In this document: one piece after another, positions 4,904 through 5,110 of the stretch
Layout: each line of letters starts with the position of its first letter
Position numbering within the stretch: the stretch's first letter is position 1
NCBI GenBank assembly: GCA_024763575.1
Contig: JANTFF010000076.1
Location: forward strand, 1 to 5,110
Direction: 5' to 3'
From: Sulfurovum sp.
Lineage (GTDB): Bacteria > Campylobacterota > Campylobacteria > Campylobacterales > Sulfurovaceae
Length of the DNA stretch: 5,110 nt
Notes under the pieces: model-generated
Seen by the model: only the letters and a program-made list of their open reading frames with translations
The model's database searches: none
Told to the model about the DNA's origin: nothing
Made by a program: the position numbers and the translations under genes

Positions 4904-5110
4904 ATGACAAAACCACTTCTAATTGAGATAGGTGTAGAGGAGCTTCCAGCTATACCACTACTAAAAATCCTAAAAAATATTGAAAAATCTTGGGAAAATA
5001 TATTAAAAGAGTATAGATTAACTAATGAGTTTGAATTTCTTTATACACCTCGTCGTTTGGTATTACGACATGAGGCTATGCCAATCAAACAAGAAGATAG
5101 CACTACAGAA
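4904..5110 (+). CDS. glyS: Glycyl-tRNA synthetase beta subunit, N-terminal 69 codons (partial)
   Basis: The frame opens at ATG 4904 and runs off the right edge without a stop. GlyS is the tRNA-binding beta subunit of the alpha2beta2 glycyl-tRNA synthetase used by most Gram-negative bacteria; the alpha subunit GlyQ forms glycyl-adenylate. The diagnostic N-terminus is clear: LLIEIGVEELPA (5-16), then FLYTPRRLVL (45-54), which corresponds to the family's TPRRLA/V block. The full protein is usually near 690 residues, so about a tenth is visible. The start is supported by AGGA nine bases upstream and by the expected distance from the ATG to the EIGxEELP motif. It has its own promoter but could also be reached by read-through from queC and the lipoprotein gene. 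glyQ is not in this window. Confidence 0.95.
   Translation, partial: MTKPLLIEIGVEELPAIPLLKILKNIEKSWENILKEYRLTNEFEFLYTPRRLVLRHEAMPIKQEDSTTE

Overview
The window is AT-rich (roughly one third G+C by eye) and densely coding. It looks like chromosome of a Campylobacterota (Epsilonproteobacteria) member. The support is the gene set, the A/T-ending codon use, the small-protein/mrdA junction at the left edge, and promoters with a clear extended -10 (TGnTAAAAT) but no recognisable -35 box. The genus cannot be fixed from this sequence. Every part reads as ordinary housekeeping chromosome. I see no IS element, phage gene, CRISPR array, tRNA or rRNA, and no gene-free stretch over about 65 bp.

Layout: (1) Positions 1-69 are the last 22 codons of an unidentified, hydrophobic-ended gene, which overlaps mrdA by the four bases ATGA. 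(2) mrdA (66-1874, +) encodes the peptidoglycan transpeptidase PBP2 of the elongation machinery. (3) Converging on it from the right is a two-gene minus-strand operon, ybeY (3257-2832) followed by a CaCA-family Na+/Ca2+ exchanger-like transporter (2832-1885). The two genes are joined by a TAATG stop/start overlap, and the Shine-Dalgarno sequence is written into the last codons of ybeY. A weak bulged hairpin lies at the convergent mrdA/transporter ends. (4) Diverging from ybeY across a 50-bp spacer is a plus-strand unit, queC (3308-3976) plus a lipoprotein of the SMP-30/gluconolactonase propeller family (3982-4839). (5) A 64-bp spacer then leads into the first 69 codons of glyS, the glycyl-tRNA synthetase beta subunit, which runs off the right edge.

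Functionally the genes cover cell-wall elongation (mrdA), rRNA/ribosome maturation (ybeY), the 7-deazaguanine (preQ0/queuosine) pathway (queC), tRNA charging (glyS), ion transport and a probable outer-membrane lipoprotein. Queuosine synthesis, ribosome maturation and tRNA charging share a translation theme, but nothing shows that they form one system.

The most notable non-coding structure is in front of glyS. A 14-bp inverted repeat (13 Watson-Crick pairs plus one G.T) brackets the -10 box, and its right arm overlaps the glyS Shine-Dalgarno. The same promoter block, 19 of 22 positions identical without gaps, sits in front of queC. Other points worth a look are a Cys/Cys/His/Cys constellation in PBP2 matching the spacing of the zinc site described for Acinetobacter PBP2, a perfect 18-bp palindrome inside the lipoprotein gene, and an Asn in place of the usual Asp at one ion-site position of the exchanger. 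No clearly new biological system is visible.
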